This document shows, in pieces, positions 28,201 through 36,421 of a DNA stretch of 64,000 nt. Positions within the stretch are counted from its first letter, which is position 1; each line of letters begins with the position of its first letter. Position numbers and translations under genes: made by a program. The notes under the pieces are model-generated. The model was not told where the DNA came from, ran no database searches, and saw nothing but the letters and a program-made list of their open reading frames with translations. Location of the stretch: the NCBI GenBank assembly GCA_963738375.1, contig CAVTWL010000004.1:1736001-1800000 (forward strand), in the 5' to 3' direction. Source of the stretch: Bog-159 sp963738375. GTDB taxonomy: Bacteria; Acidobacteriota; Terriglobia; Bryobacterales; Bryobacteraceae.

Positions 28201-28541
28201 CCGATGGCGATATCTTTCCGTGGATGTTCCGCGCCGCGAAACTGGGGCCGCTGATCGGTGAACGGTCGTGGGGCGGAGTAGTCGGTATCACCAGCCACGG
28301 CCAGGTGATCGACGGCGGCGATGTCAACGTGCCCGAGTTCGCTTACGCGACGGCGGAGGGCAAATGGGCGGTGGAGGGCCACGGCGTCGATCCGGATATC
28401 GTGGTGGAGAATGACGCGAAATCGGTGCTGGAGGGACGCGACCCGCAGTTGGAACGGGGTGTGGCGGAGTTGTTAAAGACCCTCGAAACGAATCATCCCA
28501 AATTGCCGGAGCATTCGCCTTATCCCGTGAAATTAAAGTAA
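25245..28541 (+). CDS. Tricorn-like S41 family peptidase
   Basis: 1098-aa secreted protease. Residues 1-22 are a signal peptide. A six- and seven-blade beta-propeller region of TolB/WD-type repeats follows, with repeated 'WSPDG.kvAY.SD' and 'FSPdGkwIAF' motifs (about 30-560). A low-complexity Lys-Asp linker of about 20 residues lies near 556-576. A PDZ-like domain (about 755-845, DAKVGDYVLAINGEDV) precedes the S41 core. Catalytic elements are QHAYIDGGD (His) and DENSGSDGDIFPWMF (Ser), followed by IGERSWGGVVGI. The tricorn Ser-His pair position (Ser745-His746 in Thermoplasma) is Gln-His here. It probably degrades peptides in the periplasm. Confidence 0.9.
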   Translation: MRFSPHSILPLFLALATPLVAQTKLLRFPDIHDNRIAFTYGGDLWVVNAGGGTASRLTAHPGVEVFAKFSPDGKWIAFTGQYDGDEQVYVMPADGGEPKQLTFYPAQGPLPPRWGYDNQVYGWSNDGHYVIYRSMRDARAHALTRLYRVPREGGPSEPLPMPVSGAGSYSPGGNEIAYSPQARDFRTEKRYSGGEANKLYIFDTETHAAKLISSGERASRDPMWIGKEIYYNSDKDGHFNLYAFDTASGKTRQVTRQTVWDVRWPSTDKQQRIVYELDGELQVLDVATGKSTAIAVKVPDDGVNRRPSYVSAANLIEQVEFSPKGERVLFAARGDIFSAPVEKGATRNLTHSPGVHDKWPAWSPDGSKVAYISDASGEEEIYVVAQDGSAPPEKITSGGKAFRYDPKWSPDNEHIAFSDKDGRLWVVSLKDRKTEEIAYSKEGEIRDYAWSPGGGYIAFSINDSRLFSSLFVWSVKDAKLHQVTSGVFNEDTPVWSPNGDYLYFMATHEFQPQISRIEFDFATNRSRGIFVMALRKDVKNPFPPESDEVTVKNAADKDKDKDKDKDKGKDDKDKKAEEPKDGGIDFDGLAERVVRVPLEADNYFGLTVTNDALVYAVAPEAYYARQAATKPSLRIFTFKDRKETRLVEGIGGFLVSRDGGKVLVQQDGAWNVYDASASGASSKKTVSTAGLMLEKNPVAEWNDIFNEVWRRYRDFFYAPNMHGYDWEALRERYSRLLPYVAHRTDLNYVISEMISELTVQHAYIDGGDSQIPPRPHAGLPGARFSIDEASGRYRIERIFKGQNEEEIYRSPLTEIGVDAKVGDYVLAINGEDVTTKDDIYRFLRHAGEAPVIMLLNSSPSAAGARKVAYKPLGSETNLLYLDWVEQNRKRVDELSHGRIAYMHLPDMGEAGIREFIKWYYPQLRKEAFLIDDRANGGGNISRMVIQRLIRPMLGLTYSRTAATPGIYPDSVFIGPKAVLLDENSGSDGDIFPWMFRAAKLGPLIGERSWGGVVGITSHGQVIDGGDVNVPEFAYATAEGKWAVEGHGVDPDIVVENDAKSVLEGRDPQLERGVAELLKTLETNHPKLPEHSPYPVKLK

Positions 28542-28584
28542 GGCTGCTGTTTTTCCGCAGCAGGGCCGGCGGCGGTTCAAATAA

Positions 28585-29961
28585 TCATGGCTTCAGCCCA
28601 TTGGGTTTGAACTCGCCGCCCTTCACTAGAAGATCGAGTATTTCGCCGGCCCTCGCCGGACAGGCTTTTCCCTTCTGGGGGGTGAGATTGTCGTGTTCAG
28701 ATTCGATCAGGGGAAGGGGTTGTTTGGGGCTGGAAATCTGGTTGAGGACGGTCCAGATTCCTGCCGGCGGTGAGATCGTGTCGATGAATCCGATTCCCGC
28801 GAGCACCGACGCGTGGATGCGCGATGCGAAATTGACGGGATCGAAATAGCGCGAGGTCTGCATCACGATGGGATTGTCTGACGGCCAGTTGGGGTAGCCA
28901 GCTTTCCTGCCATGAAGATTTCCGGTGGTGTCGGCGCCGGCCGGCACGCAGACAAGCACGGAAGTGATCTTCTCCGGCCGCAACCCCGCCAGCACCAAGC
29001 TCTGCTGTCCGCCCATGCTGCCGCCCGTCAGTGCGATTGTCTTGCCATCCCAATCGGGCCGAGTCAAGAGATAATCCAGGACTCGCGAGTCCCGAAGGTA
29101 CATATTCAGGAAGTAAGATTTCTCGCGATCGGTGTTGCCAATGCTTTGGTAGTTTGGCGAAATGCCGCCGGATGGGTCCGAGGGAAGCTTATCGTGCGAA
29201 TCGACGTTTAAGAACAGCCAACCTTCGGTAGCGCGTTGTGCGGCGCCGCGCGCGTTCAAAGCATAGACGCCCGCGTATTGCAATTGAATCAGCGCGGGAA
29301 ACTTGGCTTCCCGCGACGGCTTGGCGATATAGCCATGAGCTTTGGAGCCGAGCGCATCAAGAGCAAACATTTTTAACTCGACGCCTTGCACGTCGGTGGG
29401 GACCGACGTCAGGACAGGGTTGAGCGGGACTTTAGCCTGGGCGGTCAGCTTATGCTCCCAGAACTCATCAAAATCGGGCGGCCTCGGCGTGGAAAGGCCG
29501 ATTTTTTCCGGCGCCACAGCGGCGCCCACGGCGTAGAGTCCGTTGTTACGGCCGGTGTTGCCTCCCACGAAGAGGGGAGCGGCAGTGGCGGATTGGGCTT
29601 CGCGAGCCGCGGGGGGAACCGCATCCGATGCGGCAGCGTTGAGATCCGCGTACGGCTCAACCGCGACATAAATCATTCCGGGCTGATCCGCGGCGATTTC
29701 GATTTTGTCCTTGCCGGAAGAAAGGTCGAGTTTGCCTTCTTTGAGCAGTACAGCGTTGTTGCGCCGAATGGTCCACTTATAGGAGTAAGTGAGCGTCGCC
29801 GGACCGGGTGTTACCGTCCAACCCACGGTGTCGCCGATGTCATATATAGCGCCAGGGCGATAGGGTGTAAAAGTAAGCTGCTGTTCGATGGGGCTGCGCT
29901 GTGCGGCCAATGGGCTGGCGGCCAGCAGGACAGGCAGAAAATAAAAGCGGAATCGAGTCAT
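28585..29961 (-). CDS. Secreted acetylxylan esterase-like hydrolase (AXE1 family)
   Basis: 458-aa exported alpha/beta hydrolase. A signal peptide covers residues 1-20. An N-terminal beta-rich extension (about 25-135) precedes the esterase domain. The AXE1 features are PDFDEFWEHKLTAQA, QLQYAGVYALNARG, the nucleophile Ser in LTGGSMGGQQSLVLAG, the Asp in GFIDTISPPAG, and the His in ESEHDNLTPQ. Such enzymes remove acetyl groups from xylan or other acylated sugars, so this fits polysaccharide use. Specificity is inferred. It converges with the tricorn-like gene, 43 bp away. Confidence 0.85.
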   Translation of the reverse strand: MTRFRFYFLPVLLAASPLAAQRSPIEQQLTFTPYRPGAIYDIGDTVGWTVTPGPATLTYSYKWTIRRNNAVLLKEGKLDLSSGKDKIEIAADQPGMIYVAVEPYADLNAAASDAVPPAAREAQSATAAPLFVGGNTGRNNGLYAVGAAVAPEKIGLSTPRPPDFDEFWEHKLTAQAKVPLNPVLTSVPTDVQGVELKMFALDALGSKAHGYIAKPSREAKFPALIQLQYAGVYALNARGAAQRATEGWLFLNVDSHDKLPSDPSGGISPNYQSIGNTDREKSYFLNMYLRDSRVLDYLLTRPDWDGKTIALTGGSMGGQQSLVLAGLRPEKITSVLVCVPAGADTTGNLHGRKAGYPNWPSDNPIVMQTSRYFDPVNFASRIHASVLAGIGFIDTISPPAGIWTVLNQISSPKQPLPLIESEHDNLTPQKGKACPARAGEILDLLVKGGEFKPNGLKP

Positions 29962-30041
29962 GATGCCTCTCCGGCGCGGTCTGTGGACCGCTAATAGGTC
30001 GATTTAGCCGCAGGCATAACATATCACCAAGGGAATTCCAA

Positions 30042-30568
30042 TTGCAAGGCGCGGACGCTATGAGTCCTACGGTAAGTTGGGAACAACTCGTATGGCGTCT
30101 TACGCTGACTCTGGTAGCTGGGGCCGTCATTGGGCTGGTCTGCCTGGAGGCTTCGTTGGCTATGATCCAGATGAATTTACTGGCGGCGTCGAATGGGAAG
30201 GCAGCCGATTCGTTCGCGGTGATGGACGTAGCGAGGCTTCCGCCGGGTATCTTGTCAGGGTGGGATTCATTGGCGCGGGTGCGATTTTGCGGCGCGATCG
30301 CCTGGTGCTTGGTTGTGAACACAGCGGCAACCCTATGGTTCGTCACCATGATCGGCCTGTGTTTTGGCGGCGGCCAGATTGGGCTGGGATTGGCGGGGTT
30401 GGGCATCGGGCGTACCTTCCTTTGTTAGTCAAGTGGCCAAACGGGAAGATATCGTACAACTGGAATGGAGCGATGTACTCCACGCGTGACTGTGGGCACG
30501 ATTGCGGCGCCGCCGAGTATTGCGATTCGGGCGAGGTTGGCGTCAAGCTAGTAGAAGAGGTAAGACAC
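30042..30568 (+). pseudogene. MgtC/SapB-family membrane protein, frameshifted
   Basis: An MgtC-family gene interrupted by several indels. Frame A gives QLVWRLTLTLVAGAVIGL, loses the next conserved segment, then reads ASLAMIQMNLLAASNGKA and DVARLPPGILSG. At about 30260 a 1-base loss moves the reading to frame B, giving VGFIGAGAILRRDRLVLG, the MgtC signature. A 1-base gain near 30316 restores frame A: VNTAATLWFVTMIGLCFGGG and QIGLGLAGLGIG. A stop follows at 30426, while further family-like residues (RVTVGTIAAPPSIAIRARLA) appear in other frames. The gene cannot make an intact MgtC. It lies just upstream of yciF-like. Confidence 0.8.
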
Positions 30569-30570
30569 TA

Positions 30571-31068
30571 ATGAAACTGGAATCTTTACACGACTTATAC
30601 TTATTGGAGCTGAAAGACTTATACAGCGCTGAAGATCAGATCGTCAAAGCTCTCCCCAAGGTGATCGAGAAAGCCACGTCGCCCGAACTTCGCACCGCGC
30701 TTTCCAATCACCTGGAAGAAACCAAGGAGCATGTAACCCGGCTGGAACAGATTTTCGAGATGCACGGAGAAGACGCCAAGAAGCAAAAGTGCAAGGGGAT
30801 GCAAGGCATTCTCGAGGAGGGCGACGAGACCATCGGCAAGGACGCGACGGCGGCGGTGCGGGACGCGGCCATTATTGGGGCATGCCAACGCGTAGAGCAT
30901 TACGAGATGGCGGCCTACGGAACGGTCCGCACGTATGCCCGGCAATTGGGACACGAGCGAGCTGCTGCTCTGCTGGATCGGACCCTCGAGGAAGAGGATG
31001 CAGCGGACGAGAAACTGACCGAAATCGCGGAGTTGCGGGTGAACGTGGGAGCCACCCGTACCGCGTAA
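30571..31068 (+). CDS. YciE/YciF-type ferritin-like stress protein (DUF892)
   Basis: 165-aa protein of the ferritin-like four-helix family. The start SLHDLYLLELKDLYSAEDQI is the DUF892 signature, followed by ALPKVIEKATSPELRTALSNHLEETKEH (cut here as helix B) and the later helix pair with HYEMAAYGTVRTYARQLG. Conserved Glu and His residues form a di-metal site. These proteins are induced by osmotic and oxidative stress. The true ATG at 30571 follows AGAGG. A frame extending to 30502 overlaps the mgtC pseudogene and should not be used. It is 13 bp before the PfpI-family gene, so the two probably form an operon. Confidence 0.9.
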   Translation: MKLESLHDLYLLELKDLYSAEDQIVKALPKVIEKATSPELRTALSNHLEETKEHVTRLEQIFEMHGEDAKKQKCKGMQGILEEGDETIGKDATAAVRDAAIIGACQRVEHYEMAAYGTVRTYARQLGHERAAALLDRTLEEEDAADEKLTEIAELRVNVGATRTA

Positions 31069-31081
31069 GGGGGAAGCGATC

Positions 31082-31657
31082 ATGGCAGAACCATTGAAAG
31101 GGCTGCGCGTGGCTATCTTAGTGACGGATGGCTTTGAGCAGGTGGAGATGACGAGCCCGCGCGAGGCGGTAGAGAAGGCCGGCGGCAAAGCAGAGTTGAT
31201 CGCCCCCGGCAAGCAAGAAGTTCAGGGCATGGAGCACGACGAGAAGGGCAAGAAGTTTCGCGTGGACGTGCTGTTGCGCGAGGCTTCCGCTTCCAATTAC
31301 GATGCGTTGATTTTGCCTGGGGGCGTGGCCAATCCGGACAAACTGCGGATGATGCCGGAAGCGGTGCAATTCGTGCAGTCGTTCGCGGCCGCGGACAAAC
31401 CGATCGCGGCAATTTGCCACGGACCGTGGATGCTGGTGGAAGCGGGTCTGGTGAAAGGCCGCACGGTGACTTCGTGGCCCTCACTGAAGACGGATATCCG
31501 CAATGCCGGCGGCCAGTGGGAGGACCGGGAGGTAGTAGCTGAAAAGGGATTGGTCACCAGCCGGAAGCCGGACGACCTGCCGGCCTTCAATCGCGAAATG
31601 GTCAAGATGTTCGCGAAAGCAGGAGAAGGCGGGAAGACGCTGACGGCGGGGAGCTAA
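31082..31657 (+). CDS. PfpI/DJ-1 family class I glutamine amidotransferase-like protein
   Basis: 191-aa protein of the DJ-1/PfpI superfamily, whose members act as proteases, deglycases or stress chaperones. The nucleophilic elbow is AAICHGPWMLVEAG with C112 followed by H113; E19 in VTDGFEQVE is the acidic partner. The family segment LILPGGVANPDKLR is at 76-89. GGGGAAG-type Shine-Dalgarno sequence precedes the ATG. It shares an operon with the YciF-like gene, supporting a stress role. A hairpin terminator follows. Confidence 0.92.
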   Translation: MAEPLKGLRVAILVTDGFEQVEMTSPREAVEKAGGKAELIAPGKQEVQGMEHDEKGKKFRVDVLLREASASNYDALILPGGVANPDKLRMMPEAVQFVQSFAAADKPIAAICHGPWMLVEAGLVKGRTVTSWPSLKTDIRNAGGQWEDREVVAEKGLVTSRKPDDLPAFNREMVKMFAKAGEGGKTLTAGS

Positions 31658-31679
31658 GAGGATCGAGGGCGCAGAAAGT

Positions 31680-31705
31680 AGGGGACGGGCTTGGGCCGGT
31701 CCCCT
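31680..31705 (+). terminator. Rho-independent-like terminator after the YciF-PfpI pair
   Basis: AGGGGAC at 31680-31686 pairs with GTCCCCT at 31699-31705, with inner G-C pairs, followed after a few bases by GTTTTA. It lies 22 bp after the PfpI-family stop codon and between convergent genes. Confidence 0.6.
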
Positions 31706-31713
31706 GCGATGTT

Positions 31714-32586
31714 TTAGCCCCGGACACTGGCGGATGGAATTTTCCGGGTCAGGTCGAGCATTTCATCGCGGCTTTCCGCTCCGATAGTGAAACAGTCGAC
31801 GCAATCGAGGGACAGGGCAAACTGCAGGCTTTCATCGGCTTTCTTGCGGAGGGCACCGGCGCCCAGAATCTTCATACCGATCACGCCTTTGCCGGCCGCC
31901 TTCATTTGGCGCAGAACGGCGATTACGGTTTGGGGATCGGCATCCATGGCAACTTTAGCGGGATTGATGCGGGCCAAGTCCACTTGCACCCAAGGGTTCG
32001 CGGCGGCGGCCTTGAGGGCTTCCAACGTGTGGCAGGACGTGCCGTGCGTGCGGACGATGCCTTTCTCGCGCGCTTCGGAGAGGACGGCCATGGCACCTTT
32101 CTTCCGCTCGGGCCAGTCGCCATCCATCATGCAGTGGAGCAGCAGAATATCGATGTAGTCGGTGCCGAGCTCGCGGCGGAAGCGGTCCAGATCCTCGCGC
32201 ATTTCCTTTTCGGTGGACGCGTGCGTCTTGCTGAGGACCGCTACTTTTTCGCGCGGTACGCGCTTGAGAGCCTCCTTGATGTGCGGGTGGGTGCCGTACT
32301 GGTCGGCGGAATCCCAAAGCGTGACGCCGTTGTCATAGGCGGCGTCGAACAATTCAGCGAGTCCGCGCAGGCCCAGTTTCCGGGTCTGATTGGAACTGCC
32401 ACCCACTCCGTCGGTCCCGCTGCCTTGCGCCAGGCGGCTGACTTCCACTTTCATCGGACCTAGCTTGACGCGATCGGATGCCAGCTTTTTAGTCGTGCCG
32501 GCGTACAAATGATAAGGAAAATTGGCTAAGGCCGCCGCGCCCGTGGCGGACGCGGTGCGAAGAAAGAATTCCCGGCGGTTGATCAT
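31714..32586 (-). CDS. Tat-exported aldo/keto reductase
   Basis: 290-aa NADPH-type aldo/keto reductase with a twin-arginine signal, NRREFFLRTASATGAAALA. The catalytic tetrad is visible in order: Asp in TLWDSADQYGTHPHI (which also holds the Tyr), Lys in VAVLSKTHAS, and His in IDILLLHCM. The protein is slightly short of the 320-aa average because it lacks the last helices of long AKRs. Physiological substrate is unknown. It is followed, on the opposite strand, by another aldo/keto reductase gene whose start lies 80 bp away, so the two diverge from a shared region. Confidence 0.88.
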   Translation of the reverse strand: MINRREFFLRTASATGAAALANFPYHLYAGTTKKLASDRVKLGPMKVEVSRLAQGSGTDGVGGSSNQTRKLGLRGLAELFDAAYDNGVTLWDSADQYGTHPHIKEALKRVPREKVAVLSKTHASTEKEMREDLDRFRRELGTDYIDILLLHCMMDGDWPERKKGAMAVLSEAREKGIVRTHGTSCHTLEALKAAAANPWVQVDLARINPAKVAMDADPQTVIAVLRQMKAAGKGVIGMKILGAGALRKKADESLQFALSLDCVDCFTIGAESRDEMLDLTRKIPSASVRG

Positions 32587-32666
32587 GGGGCTCCTATGCT
32601 TTCTTCAAGAAATACCACGAATTGGGGCATTGTGGACGATTTTCCCGCGTTACATTATGGTTGACC

Positions 32667-33659
32667 ATGTACAATCCCGACGGGAAGCGATACGAACAAA
32701 TGCCGTACCGGCGGTGCGGCGCGAGCGGGCTGCGGCTGCCGGCGATTTCGCTGGGGCTCTGGCATAATTTCGGGGGCGTGGATGCCTTCGAGAATATGCG
32801 CGCCATGCTGCGGCGTGCGTTCGACCTTGGCGTGACGCACTTCGACCTGGCGAACAATTACGGGCCTCCGCCCGGATCGGCCGAGGAAAGCTTCGGCCGC
32901 GCGCTGCGGGCGGACTTGGGCGCATGGCGCGATGAATTGATCGTCTCGACCAAGGCGGGCTATCTGATGTGGCCGGGGCCTTATGGCGAATGGGGATCGC
33001 GGAAGTATTTGCTGGCCAGTCTCGACAAGAGCTTGCAGCGAATGGGGCTCGACTACGTGGACATTTTCTATTCGCACCGGCCCGACCCGGACACACCGAT
33101 TGAGGAAACCATGTCGGCGCTGGATAGCGCGGTACGCGCGGGGAAGGCGTTGTATGCGGGCATTTCAAACTACAATCCGGCGCAGACGGCACAGGCCGTG
33201 GCGGCGCTGCGGAGACTGGGCACACCGTGCCTGATTCATCAGATGAAATATTCGATGTTGGTGCGGACGCCCGAGGATGGACTTTTCGAAAGGCTGGCGG
33301 CTGAAGGCGTCGGCGGCATCGCATTTTCGCCGATGGCGCAAGGGCTGCTGACGGACCGCTATCTGGAGGGCGTCCCGGATGGGTCGCGCGCTTCGAAGCC
33401 AGGCACGTTTTTGAAGCGGACAGATGTGACGGAGCGGCGCATCGAGCAGGTGCGGGCGCTGAACGAGATTGCGCGGAAGCGCGGACAGACGCTGGCGCAA
33501 ATGGCTTTGGCATGGGTGCTGCGGCAAGCTACGATGGCCAGCGCACTGATCGGCGCAAGCCGCGTGGAGCAGGTGGAGCAATGCGTCGCGGCGGTAAGCA
33601 ATCTGCAGATCGATGCGGCGGATCTGGGACGCATCGATGAGATTCTGTCGGCGTCGTAG
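32667..33659 (+). CDS. Aldo/keto reductase, YghZ/GpR type
   Basis: 330-aa cytoplasmic aldo/keto reductase similar to L-glyceraldehyde-3-phosphate reductase YghZ. Signature segments are FDLANNYGPPPGSAEESFG (Asp, Tyr and the insertion typical of this subgroup), STKAGYLMWPGPYGEWGSRK, SLQRMGLDYVDIFYSHRPDP and IAFSPMAQGLLTDRYL. The ATG at 32667 gives the family N-terminus; an ORF extension to 32622 overlaps the promoter region and is unlikely. It is divergent from the Tat-linked reductase. It may detoxify methylglyoxal or reduce sugar phosphates. Confidence 0.9.
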   Translation: MYNPDGKRYEQMPYRRCGASGLRLPAISLGLWHNFGGVDAFENMRAMLRRAFDLGVTHFDLANNYGPPPGSAEESFGRALRADLGAWRDELIVSTKAGYLMWPGPYGEWGSRKYLLASLDKSLQRMGLDYVDIFYSHRPDPDTPIEETMSALDSAVRAGKALYAGISNYNPAQTAQAVAALRRLGTPCLIHQMKYSMLVRTPEDGLFERLAAEGVGGIAFSPMAQGLLTDRYLEGVPDGSRASKPGTFLKRTDVTERRIEQVRALNEIARKRGQTLAQMALAWVLRQATMASALIGASRVEQVEQCVAAVSNLQIDAADLGRIDEILSAS

Positions 33660-33770
33660 AATGTCGGGGGCGTGCAGTTCAAGGTTCAGCGGGACTGCGG
33701 CTTAAACGGGCGTTGCGCTCGCATTCCCGGTTTTAAGCTCGATTCTCGCTCTGGTCATCACAATTTGCAG

Positions 33771-35153
33771 TCAGCGAGCGTCCGCCGCAGCGGAAACGGG
33801 GACGGAAGCGGCGCGGCCGGGCATGAGCAGTTCCGCCAGATCGCGGGCTTGTACGCGGATTTCCGGCATGGCTACGGATTCGATCAGGGATCCCAGGCGC
33901 AAGGGCCCGAGCGCGTAGATGGGGAGGGCATCGCCCGTTACCGATAACAATGCGCCGTCGCTGCCGATGCGAGCGCCGAGCCGGTGGGAATCGGGCTGCA
34001 GGTAGCCTTGCTCGACGAGATTTCGCAGGAGCGGATTTTCGGAGCGCGCCAGATTGGTGGAGGGGCCGGTGCAGTTGATTACGCGCCCCACCCGCAGGGT
34101 GGTGGTTTGGCCTTGACCGCGCAGAGCCGCGTCCACTTCGATGCCATCCGGCATAAAACGAAAAGCTTGTGTCCTCGCAGCCAGAACGTCGAGGGAGCCG
34201 TCGCCCAGGGCGCTATCGACTACACTGCCAATCTGTGGCGCCATGCGGTGGCGATGCGTGTCCCAATACGGGCGGACGTGGCGCAGAAAGCGGCGCTGCT
34301 CGGCCAGCGTGAACGAGTGCCAGTATTTGTTGGTTTGCGGCCGGATGGCGTCCACCGCCTCGCGCCATCCAGCGGGCAGTTCGCAGGCCCCCGCCGCCGC
34401 CATTCGCATATCGCGCAAGAGGTCGCGCAGCCCCGCGCTGGGGGGGGGACAGAGGCGCCCGGAGACGGGCGGCAAGTGGACTTGGGGCAGCAGGCCGCGG
34501 CGGGACAGCATGTATACTTTGCCGTTGTGGCCGTTGTAGCGCAGGGCAAGGAGGGCGTCGACGGCGGTCAGCCCGCTCCCTAGTAGCAAGACCGATTCTT
34601 GCGGATCGCTCGGTTCGAATGCGCCTTCGCTCCAGGCGACGTTGAAGAACCGGCCGCCGGCGGAGGCTTCGGCGGGAAGGCCAGGCCAGGGTGCGGGCGC
34701 GGCATTGCCGGTCGCCAGCACGGCCGCATCGCCGTGGATGGTTTGCGCGGACTCCGTAGTTACGACGATGTTCCGGTCGGCAATACGGGCTGCGACTGCC
34801 GGTGATTGGACGTGGCGGAAACGCCCGTTTGCGGCGCGCAGCGCCTCGTCCAGAACCGAACCGACATAAGCGCCGAACGTCCGCCGGGGCACAAACGAAC
34901 ACGCGTCGTATTGGCCGGGAGCGGTCCGTTCCAGCCAGCGCGAGAAATGCGGCGGATCATCCGGAAAGGCCGACATATTCGCGGCGGGGACGTTCAGCAG
35001 ATGCAGGTCGCAAGTGGTCGAATAGGCCATACCGCGGCCTAATGCGGCGGTTGGTTCGAGCAGGGTGACATCCGCTCCGCGCAGCAGCAATTGCACCGCG
35101 GCCAAGGCGCCGCCCGCGCCTCCTCCGATCACAATCATGCGATTCATTTTCAT
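33771..35153 (-). CDS. FAD/NAD(P)-binding protein (pfam13454 type)
   Basis: 460-aa flavoprotein of the 'FAD-NAD(P)-binding' family, related to hydroxyacyl/ornithine monooxygenase-like proteins. The FAD dinucleotide motif is IVIGGGAGGALAAV (residues 7-20). Next comes GRGMAYSTTCDLHLLNVPAA, a hallmark of the family, then SRWLER and an NAD(P) motif VLLLGSGLTAVDALLAL near 190-206. The C-terminal part ends with the family's CTGP-type segment (INCTGPSTNLARSENPLL). Reaction unknown. It is divergent from the aminotransferase gene 95 bp away. Confidence 0.85.
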   Translation of the reverse strand: MKMNRMIVIGGGAGGALAAVQLLLRGADVTLLEPTAALGRGMAYSTTCDLHLLNVPAANMSAFPDDPPHFSRWLERTAPGQYDACSFVPRRTFGAYVGSVLDEALRAANGRFRHVQSPAVAARIADRNIVVTTESAQTIHGDAAVLATGNAAPAPWPGLPAEASAGGRFFNVAWSEGAFEPSDPQESVLLLGSGLTAVDALLALRYNGHNGKVYMLSRRGLLPQVHLPPVSGRLCPPPSAGLRDLLRDMRMAAAGACELPAGWREAVDAIRPQTNKYWHSFTLAEQRRFLRHVRPYWDTHRHRMAPQIGSVVDSALGDGSLDVLAARTQAFRFMPDGIEVDAALRGQGQTTTLRVGRVINCTGPSTNLARSENPLLRNLVEQGYLQPDSHRLGARIGSDGALLSVTGDALPIYALGPLRLGSLIESVAMPEIRVQARDLAELLMPGRAASVPVSAAADAR

Positions 35154-35248
35154 GCGTTACGTATTTGAAGAGGATAGCATCCGAGCGCGGGCCAAAGCCG
35201 GGTGGGGCGAGCATGCCGTCTGCTATCCTAAGAAGACAAGGTCCCGCC

Positions 35249-36421
35249 ATGCATATAAGAAAACAAAGACTATTAACTCCCGGCCCTACGCCTCTCTATC
35301 CGCCTGCCCTGCACGCGATGATGGCGTCGGACATTCATCACCGCACGGAAGATTTCCGGAAAGTATACCGCTCTGTCCTCGCGGATTTGAAAGAAGTCAT
35401 GGGCACTTCGAACGACGTATTGATGTTCGCGGCCTCCGGTACGGGCGCGATGGATGCGTCGGTGTCGAATCTGTTCTCGCGCGGCGATAAAGTGATCGTC
35501 TGCGTTGCCGGAAAATTCGGCGAACGCTGGGCCGAAATCGCCAAAGCTTACGGCTTGGATGCCACGGTGATCACGGTGCCTTACGGGCAGACCGTGTCGC
35601 TTGAGCAGGTGGAAGCGGCGCTCGCCGCCCAGCCCGCCACGCGCGGCGTATTCGTACAGGCTTCAGAAACATCGACTGGCGCGGCGCACGACATTCGCGC
35701 CATGGCTCGCGCGGTCGCCAAAACCGAAGCGATCTTCGTGGTCGACGCCATCACCGGCCTCGGCACCATGCCGCTCGATATCGACGGCTGGGGACTCGAC
35801 GTCGTGATCGGCGGCTCGCAAAAAGCATTTATGATTCCGCCCGGCCTGGCTTTCATGTCGGTCAGCCCGAAGGCGTGGAAGTTTGCCGATACCGCCACGC
35901 TGCCGCATTTCTACTTCAATCTGAAGAAGGAAAAGAAGAGCGGCGATGCCGGCGAATCCAGTTGGACGCCTTCGACGGCGCTGATTCTGGCGCTGGCCGA
36001 AGCGTTGAAGTACGTGAAGCAAATCGGCATGTCGAAGCTGATCGAGAACGCGCAACTGCTGGCTCGCGCCACACGCGCCGCGGCTGAAAAGCTGGGCCTG
36101 GAATTGTTCTCAGCGGGCTCGCCGGGATCTTCCGTAACAGCGGTGAAAGCGCCGCGCGGCATGGATTCCAGCGTGATCGTGAAGGAATTCCGCAGCCGCT
36201 TCGGCGCCATGATCGCCAACGGGCAAGGCAGCATGAAGGGACAGATCTTCCGCATCGCGCACTTGGGCTATTTCGATTTCGCGGATCTGTTCGCGGTGAT
36301 TGCGGAGCTGGAAATCATTTTGCACGCCAACGGCTATCACGTGGAGTTCGGCAGCGGCGTCGCCGCCGTGCAGAACGTCTACAGCGAGGTTGCGGTGGCG
36401 CCGCAGACAGTGAACGCATGA
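35249..36421 (+). CDS. Class V aminotransferase, probable phosphoserine/serine-glyoxylate type
   Basis: 390-aa PLP enzyme of the alanine-glyoxylate/serine-pyruvate aminotransferase family. It starts MHIRKQRLLTPGPTPLYPPA. PLP-binding features are SGTGAMDASV (about 63-72), FVVDAITGLGTMPLDID, with D166, and the Schiff-base K192 in IGGSQKAFMIPPG. The ATG at 35249 has AAGG upstream; the frame continues to 35165 without family similarity. The stop overlaps the serA start (ATGA), so the two are translationally coupled. That context suggests it transaminates 3-phosphohydroxypyruvate to phosphoserine, replacing SerC. This is inference from context. Confidence 0.88.
   Translation: MHIRKQRLLTPGPTPLYPPALHAMMASDIHHRTEDFRKVYRSVLADLKEVMGTSNDVLMFAASGTGAMDASVSNLFSRGDKVIVCVAGKFGERWAEIAKAYGLDATVITVPYGQTVSLEQVEAALAAQPATRGVFVQASETSTGAAHDIRAMARAVAKTEAIFVVDAITGLGTMPLDIDGWGLDVVIGGSQKAFMIPPGLAFMSVSPKAWKFADTATLPHFYFNLKKEKKSGDAGESSWTPSTALILALAEALKYVKQIGMSKLIENAQLLARATRAAAEKLGLELFSAGSPGSSVTAVKAPRGMDSSVIVKEFRSRFGAMIANGQGSMKGQIFRIAHLGYFDFADLFAVIAELEIILHANGYHVEFGSGVAAVQNVYSEVAVAPQTVNA

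Noticed and set aside
28544..28563. CTGCTG/CAGCAG hairpin after the tricorn-like gene
   Set aside because: Only six base pairs with an eight-base loop and no U-tail, so not listed as a terminator.
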